From Myxococcales bacterium (GTDB taxonomy: Bacteria > Myxococcota_A > Polyangia > Polyangiales > Polyangiaceae): a stretch of 64,000 nucleotides of DNA. The notes under the pieces were generated by a model. It ran no database searches. It was not told the DNA's origin and was given only the letters and a program-made list of their open reading frames with translations. The DNA lies in the NCBI GenBank assembly GCA_016720545.1, contig JADKKK010000002.1:1-64000 (forward strand), read 5' to 3'. The position numbers and the translations under genes were made by a program. Positions 1 through 8,721 of the stretch are shown one piece after another. Positions within the stretch are counted from its first letter, which is position 1, and every line of letters starts with the position of its first letter.

Positions 1-1689
1 CCGCACCGACCACGAAGGAGCGGTTGCGAGCTCGCTCGCGAGCTCCTCGTTGTCGGCGACGAGCGCGGGAGCGTCCTCCCCGAGCGAAATCGTGAGCCGA
101 TTCATCTTGCGCGCGCCGTTGCCGCCGAGGGCGCGATCGAGCGGCAGCCACTCGGACGGCTGCCCGAGCCCCGTGAGCTTCACGCTGCCGAGCGGCTGGT
201 CGGCGCCGTCCGCCGTCGTGAGCACCTGGGCGACGGTTGGAAGGGAAGGGAAGCGCAGCCGCGCCGGGTTCGTGTGTGCGAGCGCGGTGACGCGAAGCGC
301 GTAGCCGGCCGCGACGTCGCCGTGCTGGGGCTCCTCGTCGAGCGCTTCCGTCATCGCGACCACCGTGCCGGTGCCGGCGGCCACCGCGAGGTGCGAGACG
401 ATGCGACCTGTCCCACTGTCGACGACTGGAATCCCAAGAGGGAGGCCCGTGTCTGGCGCGCGCGGGACGAGGGTGGTCCCGCGCACCAGCGCGCGCCCAT
501 CGACTGCCCGGACGCGGGTCGCCTCGGCGGCCCAGAGCACACCCCGCGGCGTGCCCGGTCGCGCGGCGCGGTCGAACGCGAGCGCGTAGGTGGACGTGTT
601 GAGCGAAGCGGGGGTCGGAGCCCGCCCAGCGGTGGGCAGTGCCAGACGCTCGAGCGCCGCCCGGCCGCGCAGGGCGGGGCCCAGGCCAACCGTCCTGAAC
701 AGGGCGTCGTCCGTCGCGACGAACGTGTAGGGGTCGTCCGTACACGGAGCGTTCGCCCCTTCGGTCCGATTCTCGACGCAGGGGGCCGCGCCTCGGTGGG
801 CGAGGTGGCTCGTCGCGGAGCCCGGCATGCCGCGAAGCCCCGGCTCGGTCGGCGTGGGAGCGCGGAGCGGCACCTCGAGCAGCGTGTCCTGCGCGGCCCC
901 GATGAAGAGGCGCTGGCCGTCGGCGCTGCGGGCGATCGATCCGAGCGCGGGCCGCGGGAGCCGCGCGCGGCGCGGGTTGGGCGCGTCGGGGCGCGTGGGC
1001 ACCGGGACGCCGCGATCATCGAGCTCGACGACCCCGAGCTCGTCCGTGTAGGCGGTCGTGACGTAGGCGATCCCGCCCGCGGCGGGCGGGAGCAGAAGGC
1101 GCCCCGTGGACCCTCCGCCCAGCGTGCCGAGGGGGAGCACCCGGAGCGACGCCTCGTCCGGAGCCCCCTCTGGCGAGAGCTCGTAGGTGGAGAGCCACGC
1201 GGCGGCGTTGTCGTGCCAGAGCGCGTAGAGGCGTCGGTCGCGAACGATGATGTCGCTCACCGTCGTGGGGGCGGCGGCCCCGGGGTCGTCTACTGCCAGG
1301 GGGACATAGCGGGCGGCGCCGGAGAACCGGGCGTCACCGGTCGCGCGCGTGAGCACGGCGAGCGCGCTCGCGCGGGGGACACCCTGGACCTGGACACCCA
1401 GGAACGCGTGGGTCGCGTCGGCATCGACGGCGAGCGCCGAGAACACCGCGCGCGTGCTGGCTACCAGGTCGAGGTACTCCTCGGACGAGAGCACGATCGC
1501 GCGCGGCGCGGGGCTCGCGGTCGGTGCGACGAGGCCGCCGTCGGCCGGCCCGGATCGCGCCGCGACCGGGTCCGCGCCGCGCTGCGCGTGGCACGAGCCG
1601 CCGAGCGCCGGGAGCGTCAGCGTGAGCGTGAGCGTGAGCCCGAGCCAGCGCTGACGCGGGTGGGGCGAGGGTGGACGTGACGGCGCCAT
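1..1689 (-). CDS. Exported protein of unknown function, 3' end outside the window
   Basis: Open minus-strand frame from ATG at 1689 to base 1 with no stop (563 codons, C-terminus missing). The N-terminus is basic (MAPSRPPSPHPRQRW) followed by a Leu/Thr hydrophobic stretch ending in ALGGSC, which suggests Sec export. The C at about residue 33 may be a lipobox cysteine, but glycine at -3 is not typical. The body repeatedly reads like short beta-strands (for example RRLYALWHDN, GIAYVTTAYTDELGVVEL, GQRLFIGAAQDTLLEVPL), which resembles a propeller-type secreted protein. This is inference; no family is recognised. The plus-strand frame across the same bases has Arg-rich, low-complexity composition and is its shadow. 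Confidence 0.7.
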   Translation of the reverse strand, partial: MAPSRPPSPHPRQRWLGLTLTLTLTLPALGGSCHAQRGADPVAARSGPADGGLVAPTASPAPRAIVLSSEEYLDLVASTRAVFSALAVDADATHAFLGVQVQGVPRASALAVLTRATGDARFSGAARYVPLAVDDPGAAAPTTVSDIIVRDRRLYALWHDNAAAWLSTYELSPEGAPDEASLRVLPLGTLGGGSTGRLLLPPAAGGIAYVTTAYTDELGVVELDDRGVPVPTRPDAPNPRRARLPRPALGSIARSADGQRLFIGAAQDTLLEVPLRAPTPTEPGLRGMPGSATSHLAHRGAAPCVENRTEGANAPCTDDPYTFVATDDALFRTVGLGPALRGRAALERLALPTAGRAPTPASLNTSTYALAFDRAARPGTPRGVLWAAEATRVRAVDGRALVRGTTLVPRAPDTGLPLGIPVVDSGTGRIVSHLAVAAGTGTVVAMTEALDEEPQHGDVAAGYALRVTALAHTNPARLRFPSLPTVAQVLTTADGADQPLGSVKLTGLGQPSEWLPLDRALGGNGARKMNRLTISLGEDAPALVADNEELASELATAPSWSVR

Positions 1690-1862
1690 CCCCGCGAGGA
1701 TAGCGCGTCGTCGATTGTCCGGGTCGAGAGCGGGGCAGGACGTGCGCTCGGGCCTCGGCCCACGCGCACGACAAGAGGTCATCGTTCGCTCAACGGGGCG
1801 ATCGAGCGCGCTTCACGGCTCAGCGCGCGCTCACGCCGCGTCACACCCCCTCCCGCGAGCGC

Positions 1863-3419
1863 TCAGCCGCGGAGCATCTCGAGCAGCTCCAGATCGGGGA
1901 TCGCGGTCACGTGCTTCGTGCGGATGACGGCGACGTCGGACTCCTCGAGCAGGCGGACGAGCGCGACGCCGTCGAACAGCGCCACCGGCGCAGCGTTCGG
2001 GGCCGCAGCCTCGTCGCGGGCGCCCGAGAGGACCTGGCCCGTCGTGACGAGCCAGCCCGCTTGCGCAGGCCCGTAGTGGTGGAGCGCCCCGCGGAGATCG
2101 GTCACCCGCTCGCGGCCAATCTCGCGCCCGTCGCGCCGCACCACGATCGCGGTGCGGATCTCGTCGGCACCGTTCTTGTGAGTCGCGGCGAAATGCGACT
2201 CGCCGCCCGGCGCGCCGGCGCGCCGGATCGTGCGGAGGTTCGTCATGCCGCTGCGCTCGAGCGCGAGGAGCGCGAGCTCGACGAACGCGTGCCCGGGCAG
2301 CTCCTGGAGCTTGCGGAGCATGGCGCGCCGCGCGGCCTCTCGGTAGCGCTCCACGGCGGCGAGGGCCTCTTGCTCGAGGCGAACGAGCTCGGGGCTGAGG
2401 GCCCAGTCGGTGAGCGCGACGCGGAAGCCCTGCGCGAAACGGAACCGCGGTCGCTGACCCTGGTCCTGCCGCCGGAGGTTGTCGGCGCGGAGCGACGCCA
2501 TGAGCTGCGACTGCGCCAGCTGCGGATCGCCCGCGAGCCGCCCGCGGCGCGCGAGCGCCTCCGCCACGGTGCGCTGCGCGATCGCGCCCTGGTTGCGGTC
2601 GAAACCACCCAACACCATGACGGCGGCGTCGGCGAGCTCGCGACCGGAGAGGTCCTCGCTCTCGCGGGGCTCGGCGGCGGCGGGGGCGTCGATGCCCGTC
2701 GGGGCCCCACCGGCCATGATCTGGTGGCGCTCGCGGATCTGGGGGCGCGGTGCGGGCGCGAGCGGGTCGCGCGCGGGCGCCGCGTCTTCGCCTTCCACGG
2801 AGAAGCCGGGCTCGGTCCGCTCCGTGCCGGTCGCCTCGACGCCCCCTTCGTCGCGGGCTCCCCGCCCACGGCGGCGACGGCGGCGGCGGCGGCGACCTCC
2901 ATCCGGGCCCCCTTCGGCGGCCGCGACCCCGTCGCTGCTGCTGGGCGGCGGCGCGAGGATCGGCTGGTCGTCGTCCTCCTCGTCGTCGAACACGTCGGCC
3001 CCGCTGGCCGCGAGGTCGGCGCGGAGGGCGTCCTCCCCGGAGACCTTCATCGCCGGCGCGTCGTCGTCGTCGAAGGGGAGCTGCGCCTGCTGGACGCGGG
3101 TCGCGGCCTCGACCTCGAGGGCGTTCACCTCGGAGCCCTCCACGCCCTCGTCGTCGGCGACGTCGGGCTCGGGGGCGTTCTTCTTCTTCTTCTCGTTCCA
3201 GTCGCGGAGGGCGAACACGCCGGGCTTCACGCGAATGATCGGGTTGGTCTTGTCTTCCTTCTTCAGGAGGGCCGCGAGCCGGGCGCCCATGGTCACCTCG
3301 GGGCTCTTCCCCACGTGCGAGAGCAGGTTCTTCTCGACGGCGAGCTCGGTGATTTCTTTGTAGTGGAGGGGCTTGCCCGCGAGGCGCAAGACCTCCGCGG
3401 CGGCTTCAGTGAACGTCAT
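1863..3419 (-). CDS. HARE-HTH domain protein with Mrr-like C-terminal domain
   Basis: 518 aa. The start is set at ATG 3419 (MTFTEAAAEVLRLAGK) because the HARE-HTH fold begins there; the longer frame upstream encodes Arg-rich filler. Residues 1-75 match the HARE-HTH winged helix (LAGKPLHYKEITELA, then GVFALRDW), known from RNA polymerase delta subunits and restriction-type enzymes. A long acidic linker follows, with a run of about ten Arg residues near position 190. Residues ~280-380 look like a second winged-helix segment. The last ~150 residues resemble an Mrr-type nuclease core (FVELALLALERSG, GADEIRTAIVVRR, GWLVTTG, LFDGVALVRLL). The usual QxK catalytic pair appears as VxR, so cleavage activity is doubtful. 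Probably a DNA-binding chromatin or defence-related protein; the partner is unknown. Confidence 0.75.
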   Translation of the reverse strand: MTFTEAAAEVLRLAGKPLHYKEITELAVEKNLLSHVGKSPEVTMGARLAALLKKEDKTNPIIRVKPGVFALRDWNEKKKKNAPEPDVADDEGVEGSEVNALEVEAATRVQQAQLPFDDDDAPAMKVSGEDALRADLAASGADVFDDEEDDDQPILAPPPSSSDGVAAAEGGPDGGRRRRRRRRRGRGARDEGGVEATGTERTEPGFSVEGEDAAPARDPLAPAPRPQIRERHQIMAGGAPTGIDAPAAAEPRESEDLSGRELADAAVMVLGGFDRNQGAIAQRTVAEALARRGRLAGDPQLAQSQLMASLRADNLRRQDQGQRPRFRFAQGFRVALTDWALSPELVRLEQEALAAVERYREAARRAMLRKLQELPGHAFVELALLALERSGMTNLRTIRRAGAPGGESHFAATHKNGADEIRTAIVVRRDGREIGRERVTDLRGALHHYGPAQAGWLVTTGQVLSGARDEAAAPNAAPVALFDGVALVRLLEESDVAVIRTKHVTAIPDLELLEMLRG

Positions 3420-3663
3420 GAAATTCAGGTCTCCTCGGAAGCCACGCCGTCGGCCTCGCCGCGGGCGGCTCGTTGTGTCGGTCGCGTCGCGCTCCGGCCG
3501 GACAGGCACGGGTGGCGACGGAGCGGCCCGTATCGCCACCGAGCGGCGTCGCGGGCCTCGCGAAAGCGGTGAGGCCCAGCGCCTGCAACCCTTCCCCGAC
3601 ACGTCACCACATAGCCCGGGGGATTGCCGGCGTCAAACGGCTTCGCGACGCGCTCGCGCGGCC

Positions 3664-4791
3664 TCAGGGCTTCTGCGGGGCTGCGGGGGCGGCGGGGACG
3701 ACCGGAGGGGCGGGCGCGAGCGGCGCGGCGGCGGTGGGGGCGGTGGGGGCAGCCGGGCTGCCTTGGGGCGCGGCGCCGTGGGGGCTCGGCTCGTCGAGGA
3801 GCTCCTTCAGGCGCCTCTGCCGGGCCGCCTCGTCTAGCCCCGCGCCTAGCTTGGTGGCGTCCACCGTGAGCAGCGGGAGCTGCCCGTTGCCCGAGTTGTA
3901 CACGGGAAGCTGTCCGTTCCAGCGCTCGAGCCCGCGGTACTGGAGGACCGTAGGTGAAACGCTCAACCTTATGATTTCATTGGCTTTTGCCTCGGCTCGG
4001 GCGCGAATGAGGAGCGCGTCCGCCTCGCCCTGGGCCTTCTGCCGCATGGCCTCGGCGCCGCCGGTGGCCTGGGTGACCGCTTGGTCCGCCTCCGCCCGCA
4101 CCTGACGCACGCGGTTCTCGCTCTGGATCGCGTTCTGAGTGGCCTCCATCGCGCGGTTGATGGCTTGCGCCACGTTCTCGGGCAGGCGGAGCGCGCCGTT
4201 GATGGTGAGCTGATCGATGACGACGCCGTCCTTGCCCAGCGCGTCGTGGACGTGCTTCTGCACGTCGGCGAGCATCTTCGACTTTCCGGGCCCGTAGATC
4301 GACTGCACCGGCATGGTGGACCCGACCTCGTTGAAGGCCTCGCGGACCACGTTGCGCATGTAGCCGTTCGCCAGCGCCACCATGTCGTTCTGGCGGAACC
4401 GTGCGTACAGCTTCGGCGCGAGGGTGGGGTCGATGTGGAACGACAGGCCGATGTCGGCGTTCACGTTGACGCCCTCCGCGGAAGAGAACGTGATGCTCTC
4501 GTCGTGGGGGGCGCCCTCGTTCTTGCTGCCCGTCCAGATGACGTTCTGCACGCTCGTGGGGAAGATCACGATCTGCTCGAACATGGGGTTGAAGAACACC
4601 CAGCCGGTACGGAGCTCCATGTCTTGAACGCCGCGCGCGTTGCCGGCGAGCTTCACCCGGATCCCGACGTGCCCCGCGTCGATGCGCTTGGTCATCGAGC
4701 AGCCAAAGAAGCTCACGACGATGAGGAGGCCCACGAACATCGCGACGCGTCTCAACGCGCTGCCGGACTCGCCAAACTGTACTTTCGCCAC
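3664..4791 (-). CDS. SPFH/band 7 (prohibitin-like) membrane protein
   Basis: 375 aa from GTG 4791, chosen because AAGGAG lies 7 bases upstream; the frame is open further upstream to 4866 without a comparable site. One membrane segment near the N-terminus (MFVGLLIVVSFFGC, residues ~17-31) anchors a band-7 domain (DAGHVGIRVKLAG to NGALRLPENV). A helical region rich in Ala/Glu/Gln follows (AEADQAVTQATGGAEAMRQKAQGEADAL in part), typical of the oligomerising coiled coil of stomatin/prohibitin proteins. The C-terminal ~50 residues are Pro/Ala-rich and low complexity. Family members form ring scaffolds on membranes and control proteases or membrane domains. No adjacent protease partner such as NfeD or FtsH is present. 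Confidence 0.85.
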   Translation of the reverse strand: MAKVQFGESGSALRRVAMFVGLLIVVSFFGCSMTKRIDAGHVGIRVKLAGNARGVQDMELRTGWVFFNPMFEQIVIFPTSVQNVIWTGSKNEGAPHDESITFSSAEGVNVNADIGLSFHIDPTLAPKLYARFRQNDMVALANGYMRNVVREAFNEVGSTMPVQSIYGPGKSKMLADVQKHVHDALGKDGVVIDQLTINGALRLPENVAQAINRAMEATQNAIQSENRVRQVRAEADQAVTQATGGAEAMRQKAQGEADALLIRARAEAKANEIIRLSVSPTVLQYRGLERWNGQLPVYNSGNGQLPLLTVDATKLGAGLDEAARQRRLKELLDEPSPHGAAPQGSPAAPTAPTAAAPLAPAPPVVPAAPAAPQKP

Positions 4792-4977
4792 GCTCGAGCT
4801 CCTTGCAGGTCGCGCCCCTCGCTCGGCGATGTGTTCGCCGCCTCCCGTCGCGCCGCGACCGCGCACGACGAGCGCGACCTACGCTAGCCCCCCGGCGCGC
4901 GCGCGTCGACGTCTGCCGGGCGCCGCCGCGCCGCCGCCGTTGCAGTGCGCGACGGTGTGTCATAAGAGCGTGCCCGC

Positions 4978-5706
4978 ATGGTCCAGCCCGCGCTCCTGGC
5001 TCTCGTCGCGCTCGTCATCGGGCTCGCCAGCTTCTTTGGTCTCCAGCCCGCGCGCGCGGGCCAGCCGAGCTTCTTCTTGCTGCTCGGAGCGCCGAACCTG
5101 GCGCTCGCCCTCTTCGGGCTCTGGCGCGCTCGGCGCGACGGGGTGCTCGGCTCGTGGTTCTCGGTGCGCGGCGGCGACTTCTCGATCGGGTTCGTCACGG
5201 CCGGCGCCACGTTCGGCGCCGCGTGGGCGTTCACGAAGGCCTTCATCCCGCCAGGGTCGCCGCGCGAGGCGTGGCTCGCGAGGATCTACCTGCAGCTCGG
5301 CGATCCCGCGGTCATTCGCGCGCACGTGGCGGTCTCGGTGCTGGGCCTGGTCGCGATCGCGGCGTGCGAGGAGATCGTCTGGCGCGGCCTCGTCGTCGCG
5401 CTGCTCGAGGAGCGCGTAGGGTCGCGTCGCGCCTGGCTCTACTCGGCCGTGCTTTACGCGGTGGCGCATGTACCTGCGGCCTTCGCGCTGCGCGACCCCG
5501 CGGCCGGACCGAACCCGCTCCTCCCCATCGCGGCGCTCGGGTGTGGGCTCGTGTGGAGCTTCCTCGGTCGTCGGCCTCGGGCGCCTCACGCCGGGCATCT
5601 TCGCGCACGGCCTCTTCCTCTGGGCGCTCGTGGTCATGTTTCGCCTCTGGGGGCCCTCGATCTGAGCGCGTCGGCGAGGCTGAATCCGCGGCTCTCTCCG
5701 GGCTAG
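4978..5706 (+). CDS. CPBP-family intramembrane metalloprotease, apparent C-terminal frameshift
   Basis: Reads 242 aa from ATG 4978, with hydrophobic membrane segments and the CPBP/CAAX-protease glutamate motif CEEIVWRGLV near residue 131, followed by AVLYAVAHVP. After VWSFLG (about 5570) the frame turns into Arg/Pro/His-rich sequence. The plus-one frame over 5575-5665 instead encodes GRLTPGIFAHGLFLWALVVM and stops at 5665. That is the expected second His motif (FxxH) and final membrane helix. One inserted base, or two deleted, near 5565-5578 explains this. The gene is either a recent pseudogene or a sequence error; the true product would be about 229 aa. Family members cleave membrane substrates or CAAX-like peptides; the substrate here is unknown. 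Confidence 0.75.
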   Translation: MVQPALLALVALVIGLASFFGLQPARAGQPSFFLLLGAPNLALALFGLWRARRDGVLGSWFSVRGGDFSIGFVTAGATFGAAWAFTKAFIPPGSPREAWLARIYLQLGDPAVIRAHVAVSVLGLVAIAACEEIVWRGLVVALLEERVGSRRAWLYSAVLYAVAHVPAAFALRDPAAGPNPLLPIAALGCGLVWSFLGRRPRAPHAGHLRARPLPLGARGHVSPLGALDLSASARLNPRLSPG

Positions 5707-5904
5707 AGCGCATGATGCATGACGCGTCCGCGCGAGCCATCCGATCCTCTTCCCGAGAGGGCTCCCCTCGACCTTCGTGCGCCGTTCGGGCCTCACGTGC
5801 CGGTTCAACCCGACCGCGCTCTCCCCGTCGGCCCCAGCGCCGCCGCCCGAGCGGGGGGGCGTTCGGTGTTTCCTTCTGCCCACGCGCGGTATTAGAAAGG
5901 CGGT

Positions 5905-6405
5905 ATGAAGTTTCGCTGCGAACACCGCTTCACCGGCATCACCCTCGCGCAGTACGAGAAGATGTACTTCGACGAGGCCTTCAACACCGAGCTCTGCAAG
6001 GTGCTCGGCCTCACGCGCTCGGTCGTTTCGTACGACGTGACCGACACGAAGGTGAAGCGCGTCGTGCGGGTCGCGCCGAACCGCGAGATCCCCGCGCCGG
6101 CCGCGAAGATCCTAGGGGCCGCGAAGATCGAGTACACCGAGACCATCGAGTACGTCTTTGGCTCCGGCAAGGCCGACTGGTCGACGGTCTCGAGCGTCAT
6201 GACCGACAAGGTCGACTCGCGCGGCACCGTGCGCTTCGCCGAGCGCGACGGGGCGGTCGTGCGCTCGGTGGACGGCGACGTCACCGTCAAGATCACCCTG
6301 CTCGGCGGGACGGTCGAGAAGTTCATCGTGTCGGACGTCGAGCGGAGCTACGAGAAGGCCGCCGAGTTCACGCGAGACTGGCTCTCGAAGCACCCGCCGG
6401 CTTGA
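5905..6405 (+). CDS. DUF2505 domain-containing protein
   Basis: 166 aa from ATG 5905, with AGAAAGG a few bases upstream. The whole protein matches the DUF2505 pattern: it starts MKFRCEHRFTGITLAQYEKM, has alternating strands (ETIEYVFGSGKADW, VKITLLGGTVEKFIV), and ends with a helix (SYEKAAEFTRDWL). This family belongs to the SRPBCC-like fold that binds hydrophobic ligands. It has no signal peptide and is likely cytoplasmic. It stands alone, with no operon partner on either side. The ligand and role are unknown. Confidence 0.8.
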   Translation: MKFRCEHRFTGITLAQYEKMYFDEAFNTELCKVLGLTRSVVSYDVTDTKVKRVVRVAPNREIPAPAAKILGAAKIEYTETIEYVFGSGKADWSTVSSVMTDKVDSRGTVRFAERDGAVVRSVDGDVTVKITLLGGTVEKFIVSDVERSYEKAAEFTRDWLSKHPPA

Positions 6406-6454
6406 GCGCCGGCGGTCGCGCGCCGGCCACGCCGGCAGCGTCGGGTCACGCGCG

Positions 6455-7450
6455 TCAGTAGGCTCGTGGTGGAAACACGACGGTCGGATCGGCGCCTACC
6501 GTGACGCGAGTGCGACCCATCGCGAGCTCGCGCGGGTCTTGGTCCACGACGAGCGCGCTGTCGATGTCGTACGTGCCGGGTTTGTTCATCACGCATGTCA
6601 CCGGGACGCGCTCGAAGTGCGCCTGCCCGGGGCCGAGAGTGGGCGGCGGGTGGAGGGCCACGGGCTCGTCCATGCAGGGGAGGGGCGTGCCTACGCGGGT
6701 CACCCGGAACAGCACCCTCGCGGTCCGCAGCTCGAGCGCACGCGGTCCGCCGTTCACGAGCGCGACGACCACGGCGTAGCCCCCGCGCGCGAACCCTTCC
6801 GCGGAGAGGGCTCGCGCGTTCTTGTCTCCGGCCGTCATGGCCCACAACCCAGGCACGCCAGGGTGCGGCTGCGGCGCGCGCTCGCCGCGCGCCTCGACGT
6901 CGATCGGCAGGGCCGGGAGCGCGATGGGCGTCGCGCCGCCGAGCGAGAGCTTCACCCCGAGGACGTAGCGGCCCGGCAGGGTGAGCTGGCAGTCGAGGTC
7001 GCGCTCGAACACGTGCCCCTCGAAGGGACGGAGGCGAGTCGGCTCGCGCTCGCCTCCCGCCGCCCCCACGAGCGGCCGGCACGGGAACTCGACGCCCTCG
7101 CGTCGGGCCGAGAAGGTGACGCGCAGCTCTCCCAGCTCCAGGTGCCCGCGTGTGGTGTTCTCGAACGCGATGCCCACGTGATGGCCGGCCACCCCGAGAG
7201 CGCTCGCGCGGTAGGGAATCGTAGGTGGGGAGACCACGCGTACCCATACGCCGGGCCAGCCGGGGAGGAGACTGCCGCCCGTAGGTGTCGTTGCTGGTCG
7301 CGCGGCGGGGCTGGGAGGCGCGTGGCTGCCGCCGGTCGGCGGTGGCAGCGCGCATCCAGGGAAGCCAGCGAGCAGCGCCAAGCCGAACGTGAGGCCGAGC
7401 AGGCACACGATGCGAACCGAGTGGGGGCCGTGCAGCGGCGACGGGCTCAC
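6455..7450 (-). CDS. Probable lipoprotein of unknown function
   Basis: 331 aa from GTG 7450. The start is chosen because the upstream gene's TGA (7449-7447) overlaps this GTG as GTGA, implying translational coupling; no ATG lies near the signal sequence. The N-terminus has a hydrophobic segment (CLLGLTFGLALLAGF) followed by PGC, a plausible but non-ideal lipobox, then a Pro/Thr/Gly-rich tether. The body contains two related beta-rich segments, each with a Cys and a phrase like LTLPGRYVLGV or MNKPGTYDID, suggesting a duplicated immunoglobulin-like domain. No family is recognised. It is probably periplasmic or outer-membrane attached. Confidence 0.65.
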   Translation of the reverse strand: MSPSPLHGPHSVRIVCLLGLTFGLALLAGFPGCALPPPTGGSHAPPSPAARPATTPTGGSLLPGWPGVWVRVVSPPTIPYRASALGVAGHHVGIAFENTTRGHLELGELRVTFSARREGVEFPCRPLVGAAGGEREPTRLRPFEGHVFERDLDCQLTLPGRYVLGVKLSLGGATPIALPALPIDVEARGERAPQPHPGVPGLWAMTAGDKNARALSAEGFARGGYAVVVALVNGGPRALELRTARVLFRVTRVGTPLPCMDEPVALHPPPTLGPGQAHFERVPVTCVMNKPGTYDIDSALVVDQDPRELAMGRTRVTVGADPTVVFPPRAY

Positions 7451-7731
7451 CGCAGCGAAGGGGGAGATTCGCTCTCGGGGAGCCCCATCACGAGCTTCGA
7501 GAGCCCCGCGGCCTCGTCGGCGAGTTGGTTGGCGACCGGGCAAGCCCACTCGAGCTCAATCCCCCCGCGCGCGTCGCGCGCGACGTGCCGCTCGAGCTCG
7601 TCGAGGAGGGAGCGGATGAGCGCGAGCCGGGCGCGCACCCGCAGGACGATGGCAGGATCTCGACAGCTGATCGGCGCTTCCGTGCACATGGTTGTCCGCC
7701 GAAGCAAGTTCAAAGCCACTTGAAGTGACAT
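7447..7731 (-). CDS. Small hypothetical protein
   Basis: 94 aa from ATG 7731. It sits 11 bases after the glycine-zipper gene and overlaps the following lipoprotein gene by four bases (GTGA), so the three probably form one transcript. It is mostly helical by composition (RARLALIRSLLDELERHVARD), has two or three cysteines, and no signal or membrane segment. No good ribosome site is visible at 7731; an internal ATG (MCTEAPIS) is an alternative start. No family is recognised. Confidence 0.5.
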   Translation of the reverse strand: MSLQVALNLLRRTTMCTEAPISCRDPAIVLRVRARLALIRSLLDELERHVARDARGGIELEWACPVANQLADEAAGLSKLVMGLPESESPPSLR

Positions 7732-7742
7732 CGCCGTAGGCG

Positions 7743-8129
7743 CTAGTCACCGTCGGGTCGGTCCGACTCGCGCGCCTCGCGAAGCACCTCGGGGCTGGCC
7801 TTCCGGTCCTCCGGGTTCGTGCCGAGCGAGCCGCTCGTCACGCCTATCTCGTCGTCGAGCTCGCGATCGTGTTCCTCGCGCAGGTGCTCCTCGCGCTCCA
7901 TCGCGACGCCCGCGATGGCGCCAATCGCGGAGCCGATCGCACCTCCCGCGATGGCTCCCACGGGCCCAGCGACGGCGCCTACGATCGCTCCGGCCACCGC
8001 GCCCGACAGCACGGCAGCCTCCGAGATCGCGTGGGGATGCGCGGGCACGCCGGGGATGACGTCCTGCTGGCTCTCCGGAGCGGCGGGCGGCGTGGGCGGC
8101 GTCTTCGAGGGGGGTTGGATCGTGGCCAT
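7743..8129 (-). CDS. Glycine-zipper domain protein
   Basis: 128 aa from ATG 8129. Residues ~40-78 form a clear glycine zipper with Gly/Ala at every fourth position (GAVAGAIVGAVAGPVGAIAG, then GAIGSAIGAIAG), the pattern of helix-packing segments in outer-membrane lipoproteins and pore-like proteins. No signal peptide precedes it: the N-terminus is Pro/Thr-rich. The C-terminal third is highly charged (EREEHLREEHDRELDDE). It is first in a probable three-gene minus-strand transcript. The function is not known; membrane insertion is likely from the zipper. Confidence 0.7.
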   Translation of the reverse strand: MATIQPPSKTPPTPPAAPESQQDVIPGVPAHPHAISEAAVLSGAVAGAIVGAVAGPVGAIAGGAIGSAIGAIAGVAMEREEHLREEHDRELDDEIGVTSGSLGTNPEDRKASPEVLREARESDRPDGD

Positions 8130-8279
8130 GCCAGAGCAGTAGCACGCGCCATGCCAATGAGCACTCGACCCGTCCCGTCGGCGCGCCGCCGGCAGACCCG
8201 CAGCGCTTGCGCGGACCGCAATCCGTGCGCGTGACGCGCGCCAGGGAGAGGTCGCGCAGGCGCTCCTTCGGGGGCACCT

Positions 8280-8639
8280 TCAGGGGGGCGGATTCGGGGG
8301 AAGGATGGGCGGGACGCCCGCCCGCTCCCGGGCTCCGTTGACGGCACCGAGCACGCGGGGCTGCCCGAGGAGGCGGCGCTTCCCAGGGAGATCCGCCAGC
8401 AACAGGCCTGCGACCACGGTGAGGAGGCCCTGGCCGGGGACGCCCGGCAGCGCGAGCACGAGGCCGATCACGACGAGCGCGCCGGCGAGCACGTTGCGCG
8501 CGATCCGGCGCGTGAGCGTCTCGGAGGGACCCGGCTCGGTGAAGTACGTCGTGGGAAGGCGCAGGAGCACCGCGCGAGCGAGCCAGAGGCTCCCGCAAGC
8601 GGAGACCACGAAGAGCGTGGCGGCCAGGGCCCAGCGCAT
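8280..8639 (-). CDS. PGPGW-type transmembrane protein
   Basis: 119 aa from ATG 8639 (MRWALAATLFVVSACGSLWL); the longer frame upstream is Arg/Ser-rich shadow of the kinase gene on the other strand. A first hydrophobic helix is followed by NVLAGALVVIGLVLALPGVPGQGLL in part, matching the hallmark of the putative transmembrane PGPGW family (hydrophobic helix, PG-PG turn, second helix). The tail is basic then Pro-rich (PPILPPNPPP). An inner-membrane protein of unknown role. It is divergent from the pseudokinase-kinase gene, with 82 bases between starts. Confidence 0.7.
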   Translation of the reverse strand: MRWALAATLFVVSACGSLWLARAVLLRLPTTYFTEPGPSETLTRRIARNVLAGALVVIGLVLALPGVPGQGLLTVVAGLLLADLPGKRRLLGQPRVLGAVNGARERAGVPPILPPNPPP

Positions 8640-8721
8640 GAGGTCGGGTAGCACGTTCCACCGAGCGCCGGCGCGGTCGATCTCCCGCGCCTGCCGTGGC
8701 TTCCGTGGTAAGCGCGACTCG

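Noticed and set aside
274..1680. 468-aa open frame on the plus strand
   Set aside because: Arg/Gly/Glu-rich shadow of the exported-protein gene that runs off the left edge on the minus strand.
8305..8721. N-terminal extension of the pseudokinase-kinase protein
   Set aside because: This part overlaps the PGPGW membrane gene on the other strand and has shadow-type composition; the conserved fold begins at GTG 8722.
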